Below, piece after piece: positions 1-4,900 of a stretch of 6,528 bases of DNA. The notes below the pieces were generated by a model that made no database searches, was not told the origin of the DNA, and was given only the letters and a program-made list of their open reading frames with translations. The stretch spans positions 1 through 6,528 of the forward strand of contig CALELI010000139.1 in assembly GCA_937902455.1 (NCBI GenBank), read 5' to 3'. The stretch is from an uncultured Prevotellaceae bacterium. GTDB lineage: Bacteria > Bacteroidota > Bacteroidia > Bacteroidales > Bacteroidaceae. The stretch's first letter is position 1. Each line of letters opens with the position of its first letter. The position numbers were made by a program, and so were the translations under genes.

Positions 1-670
1 ACTGCACAATCTCCTTGTGGATGCCACCACTGCCATTGAGGTCGGAAGAAAGCTGAGTTGACGTCACACCATCAGCGAACAGCTTGTCGTAGTATATCTT
101 ATGATTGGTGAGCTTTGTCGAACCATGGTCGGTAGTGTCTGTCTGCTGTGCCTCTGCGAAATCTGCATAGGAATGAGGTTCGGCAGATGGTTCTGTACCT
201 TCGATGGCAGCGCAGATTTCATTCATGATGATATTCTGTGAGGTTCCATCACATACGAGATGATGAAAATCCAGTAGCAACATCACCTCCGAAGAATCAT
301 TTCCATCGGCCATTCGGGAAACCAGTATCTCTGCCCTGTAGAGCGGACCATGCTCAATGTCGAATGCCTGGACAAAGCTCTCCTTTGCTGCCTGGATGCC
401 GACATCGTCTGTCATTGTCAACTTCACCTCTGCATGGTATTCGTCGGCATAGACCTGTATTGCGTTGCCAGCTCTATCCTCAAAATGGGAAAACAATGCC
501 GGGTGACATTCCAGAGTCTTTCTTACAGCATCAACTACAGTATCAGGCGATATTCCCTTTGGAAAAGATACTGCATACGGAATGTTGTACCGGAGATTCT
601 CAGGGTCGAGTATGCAGTCAATATATACTCCTTGCTGTGCACATGTGATAAACGAAGTTTTCTTGCTCAT
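1..670 (-). CDS. NRPS starting with a condensation domain, 3' end outside window
   Basis: An open frame starts at ATG 668-670 (MSKKTSFITCAQQGVYID...) and runs 223 codons to the left edge without a stop. The C1-like motif (CAQQGVYID) begins about nine residues in, and the catalytic HHLVCDG motif lies at residues 136-142 (bases 245-265), with the second His and the Asp intact. It resembles the condensation domain of the upstream gene (NQRGVYIDW...LQYNMP against QQGVYIDC...LRYNIP). The start is well supported: in-frame codons upstream reach a TGA at 725-727 with no other ATG, GTG or TTG, and the conserved fold begins right after the Met. No strong Shine-Dalgarno is present, which is usual in Bacteroidota. 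What follows the C domain is unknown: it could be a full NRPS module or a stand-alone condensation protein. No carrier or N-terminal docking segment precedes the domain. Confidence 0.93.
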   Translation of the reverse strand, partial: MSKKTSFITCAQQGVYIDCILDPENLRYNIPYAVSFPKGISPDTVVDAVRKTLECHPALFSHFEDRAGNAIQVYADEYHAEVKLTMTDDVGIQAAKESFVQAFDIEHGPLYRAEILVSRMADGNDSSEVMLLLDFHHLVCDGTSQNIIMNEICAAIEGTEPSAEPHSYADFAEAQQTDTTDHGSTKLTNHKIYYDKLFADGVTSTQLSSDLNGSGGIHKEIVQ

Positions 671-755
671 ATATCTAATTCTTTTACTGCCATTAGCCGT
701 TCGCCGTTGGCAATTGTTAACTGTTCATTCATTGTTAACTGTTAACTTTTAACTA
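671..755 (-). other. Intergenic spacer between the two NRPS genes
   Basis: This 85-base AT-rich spacer separates the TAA of the upstream NRPS from the ATG of the next gene. On the minus strand it opens with near-tandem AGTTAAT, AGTTAAA, AGTTAAC, AGTTAAC, then AATGAATGAAC, another AGTTAAC and CAATTG-type bases, followed by a G+C-rich patch GCCAACGGCGAACGGC. I see no Bacteroidota-type promoter (TTTG / TAnnTTTG) and no G+C-rich stem followed by a T-run, so readthrough from the upstream gene as one operon is the simpler reading. GTTAAC is self-complementary, so weak hairpins are possible. Confidence 0.7.
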
Positions 756-760
756 TTAAC
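714..760 (-). repeat. AGTTAAC-type heptamer repeat in the spacer
   Basis: Five 7-base units of the form AGTTAA(C/A/T) can be read on the minus strand, four of them adjacent (about 733-760) and a fifth after an 11-base interruption. The first unit overlaps the last sense codon and the stop codon of the upstream NRPS, so the gene's end is part of the repeat. Period 7 matches the repeats found inside the coding region, although the sequence of the unit differs. Confidence 0.75.
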
Positions 761-1965
761 TTCTACGGTAGCTGTCGTCAAAAAATCCCAGACCCTGTAT
801 TACTTCCAGGAAGCGTTCCATATAGTCCCACGTAGTAAACGACCATCGGAATCCAAGACGATAGAGCACTTGTGTGGTAAATGAATTGTCGGAATGGTTT
901 GCCACCACATGCTTGCCTCGCATATTGTTGTTGTATGCCAGAAGACTCTGCAAGATGTCGGCCTTAGCCGCGTCTTGTCCTGCATTGAGCACAATCTCGT
1001 CGAATTCACTCTTTTCCACAGGTTTTATGTCATGTCCCAACTTATTCATGCAAGTCACCACATCCGACAGTTGAGTACAGTGTGAGTTGTTAGGATTGAA
1101 GACAGTAAACTGCTTTGGAGTCGTTGCCAGCAGCACTGTTGCACGTGCCACTTCGTTGATTGGGGAGAACTCGACCATCTTGGACAGGTTCTCGAACGAT
1201 ACGGCCCCTACTGTCTGATAGGCTTTCAGTCGTCCCATAAACCCATTGCTGTGGAAGTTGACCTGAAACTCGCCATCAGTGCTGCGTGCTGCCAGATTGC
1301 CATAACGCATTATCTTGGCATCGAGCCCCTTGTCGCGGACTGCCTCCAGGACATTACGTTCGGCTATGAACTTGGAATGAGTGTATTGGCGCACCAGCGA
1401 CTGCCCAATAAAGAGATCGTGCTCGGATAACTCTCTTGCACTCACCTCCTCATCGCTAATCATTGAGCCCGCAATGCTGTGAGTGGAAGTCTGTATGAGT
1501 CGAGCACCAGTCTTCAGACAGAAGTCAGTGCACGTCTGACAACCGCCGATGTTTATGTCCTCGATATCTGTTCCGGCAGAGAAGTGCTTTACGTTTGCAG
1601 CACAGTTGAACACTGTGACGTTGCCTGATATCTGACCGTTGTCTATCTTTTGCAGGATAGGCTCTGTCCAGTCTGACTTGGTGACGTCACCATCGACGAC
1701 GAAAATGCGCTGGTCGAACAAGTCGCTGTAAGTACAGCCAAAATAGTAGAACAACATAGTGCGCAGACGGCTTGCGGCAGTCTGTCTGGCATTGCTGCGA
1801 ACCATGCAGTAGATTGATTTCACATCCTCTCTGCCAATCAGTTCTTTCACGACATGAATGCCGAGAAATCCCGTTGCCCCTGTCACGATGCAAGTCCCGA
1901 GTTCGCGGAGTGACGACCGCCAGTCCGATGACACGAAGTTGTCTGTTGTATTCTCGGCAAGCAAC
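756..1965 (-). other. C-terminal thioester reductase domain (R)
   Basis: This is a short-chain-dehydrogenase-type release domain that reduces the carrier-bound thioester with NAD(P)H to an aldehyde, sometimes further to an alcohol. The nucleotide-binding motif is TGATGFLG (GATGFLG 1860-1880, residues 1544-1550). A later IYCMVRS segment fits the usual cofactor-binding strand of this family. The catalytic triad candidates are Ser1675 or Thr1676 in QTSTHS (about 1479-1493) and Tyr1709/Lys1713 in YTHSK (1371-1385). The domain runs to the natural C-terminus, with no thioesterase after it. Its length of about 390 residues is normal for the family (Lys2 / MxaA / AusA R domains). Whether reduction stops at the aldehyde cannot be read from the sequence. 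Confidence 0.93.
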
Positions 1966-4900
1966 TGGTTGATTCCTGAATAATCATAATCTACAATGGC
2001 AGGATCATCAGGAGCACCGACAGGAGGGGTGAGGGATGAAGGTTGAGGGTTCGCCTGTCCTGAGCCAGTCGAAGGGAGGGTTGAGGGTTGAGGGTTATCG
2101 TTGGTTGGTGAGCTAAGTTTACCCAGAGCCTGTCGAAGGGAACCATCGTTTTTGTTGTAAATATTCGCCAACTGGCGTGGAGTTGGTGAGTCGAATACGT
2201 CCTTGTATACAATCTTATAGCCTGCCTTGACTGCACGCATCACGATGCGCATGGCCAGAAGCGATGTGCCGCCTATCTCAAAGAAGTTGTCAGTAGCCCC
2301 GACTTCATCAAGTTCCAGCACGTCGGCAAAGATTCTGCAGAAATCTGCCTCCACCTGGCTCTCGGCCTTCGCGTGTTCGGTCTGCACCTTCGAGACTACA
2401 GGTTCCGGCAAGGCCTTCACATTTGTCTTTCCATTTGGAGTAAGCGGGAATTCGTCTACCTGCAGATATGCCGTAGGAATCATGTAGAGAGTGAGGGTCT
2501 TTTTCAGCTGGGATTTCAGTTCTTCTATGTCGATTGTTTTCTCTGCCGTGAAATATGCACACAGATGGTCTTGTCCCTGCAACTTCCTTATCATTGCCAC
2601 GGCATTTTTTATGCCGTCAACTTTTACTATGGCATTTTCCACCTCGCCAAGTTCGATTCGGAGTCCGCGAAGTTTAACTTGATTGTCGGTACGACCTAAT
2701 ATTACAACATTTCCATCAGGCAACCAGCGTGCATAATCCCCCGAATGATAAAGTCGTGAACCATCATTCTTGTAAGGATTTGCCACGAAGCGTTTCGCTG
2801 TCTGTTCAGGAAGATTGTTGTAGCCTCGCGCCACGGAATCGCCACCTATAAGCAGTTCTCCCACGACTCCTACCGGCAATTCATTGCCGTCGCGGTCTAC
2901 TATGTAATTGGTGTAGTTGCAACATGGTCTGCCTATATGTGGTATGTCACAGTCGGTCAGTTCCGAAGCATGGCTGTTTGCTATTGTCTCCGTAGGACCG
3001 TAACCATTGAAGATGCGGACATTCCCATAGCCTTGAAGTTTCGTGAGCAGGGTTTTTGACAGTCCTTCGCCACCCTGATATGCCATGCGTATGTTTCTGC
3101 GGAAGGCATCTTCAAATTCCTCGCACTCGAGCAACTGCAGATAACGCGATGTCGTTGCAGTCATACAACCAATACCATACCTGTCTATCAACTCTGCCAA
3201 TGCCATAGGATCATTACACTGGTCATCGCTTGCCAGCACCAGAGTCTTGCCCAGCATCAGTGGAGAACCAGTCTCCCACACTGACATGTCGAAGGATATT
3301 GTCGTTATTGCCAGGGCTGCATTGCACTCTTTTGCCAGTGTGCTCTGTATCAGGTTTTGTGGACAGTGGTAATTGCATACGCCTTTGTGCATCAGCTGCA
3401 CCCCCTTCGGCACTCCTGTAGAGCCTGACGTATAAATAAGGTATGCCAGATCATCAGGACTCACAACTACGTCAGGATTTTCGTTATGAACCTGCCCTGA
3501 ACCTGTCGAAGGGTTCAATAACTCCTCAACGTCGACACTTCTCCCAGGAAATTCCGACAGACGTTCGGCTGTGGTTATTATCAGTGGAGCATCCGAGTCG
3601 GAAAGGATGTGGTTTATCCTATCTGTAGGGTATTTCGGGTCGCATGGAATGTATGCTCCTCCTGCCTTGAGTACACCATACTGCGAGAGGATCAGCCGGC
3701 TGGTGCGAGGCAGCAACAAGGCCACTCTGTCGCCACGCTTGATTCCCCGCGATATGAGTGAATGGGCAATCCGGTTCATCTGACTGTTCATCTCCCTGTA
3801 TGTGAGTTGCTGGTCGATAGCCACCAATGCCAAATCATCAGGATGCGCCTCGACACTTGCCTCAAGGAGCTTGTGATAGAGTTTGATCGGAACATCTGCC
3901 TTCTGTCCGTCGTGGAAGGTATCAATAAGTGTCTTCTGTTCATCGCTCAGCAGGGATACCCGTTCCATTGTCTCGCTGGTGAGCATATTGGCAGAAGCAC
4001 TTGCTATCATATCCAGAAGTGTATTCATGTCGGCTTCGTCATATAAGGCCGAATCGTATGAGAGTGAGAACTGATAGGTGTCCTTGGCAGGACTGAATAC
4101 CATGAGTTCGAGAGGCATTTTCACTGTGTCCAGATTGAGAGGATGACGTTTGCCACGTCGTGATTTCTCCATGCCGGCCTGACAGACGTACATTATCTCA
4201 GGACGTACTCCATAGCGTTCCACCATTTTCGTGAACGGATAAAAGTCGTACGACTGTGTGTCGAACTGCTGCTGCTGCATGGCATGGAGGAATGCCGCCA
4301 CGGAGTGAGTCTCACCCTCTGACATATTCGAAGTCACAGGCAGAGTCTTCACGAACATTCCCACTGTGTCGGTGAGCCGCAAGTCATCGCGCCCATTGTT
4401 TACCGTTACGAGGAACACCGAATCTTCATGAGTTGCACGGTGCAGGACAAGAGAAAAGGCTGAGAGGAAATAATTGCTTGGAGTGATGCCTTCTTTCTGG
4501 CAGAAAGCATTTATCTTTTCGCCGGGAATGTCGAGGGTCATTACTTGTTTGCCAATATTCTTGCCTTCATTCATGGAGTGAGGATAGATGGTTGTCTCGG
4601 CACCGGTAAGCAGCTTATCAAAATACTGTTCTGCTTCTGCATATTTTTCTGACCCACAGAGCCTTTTCTGCTCGACGGCATTGTCGAGGGCTGTGAATTT
4701 CTCTGGTTCGAGTCTTTCTCCATTATATGCCCTCCAGATGTCACGTTCCAGTATTCCATTTGAGATGCCATCGCTTATGATATGGTGACGGTCGGCAAAA
4801 AGCCATACTTTCCCAGCCTTCTTGTCCTGATAGATCTCATACCTATACAGACAATCATTGAAGAGGTCGAAAGGAGTTACCCGTCTCTGCCAGTCAGATG

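Noticed and set aside
667..693. A short minus-strand ORF (MAVKELDI) whose stop overlaps the ATG of the condensation gene as ATGA.
   Set aside because: Only eight codons, with no ribosome site or conserved feature. The ATGA overlap could allow translational coupling, but chance explains it as well.
693..710. The G+C-rich patch GCCAACGGCGAACGGC as a terminator stem.
   Set aside because: Only a three-base stem pairs cleanly and no T-run follows. It reads better as a direct repeat of GCCGTT on the plus strand.
238..745. Two overlapping plus-strand ORFs of 131-136 codons.
   Set aside because: They are antisense to the condensation-domain frame, which shows clear family motifs, and their translations show no recognisable domain.
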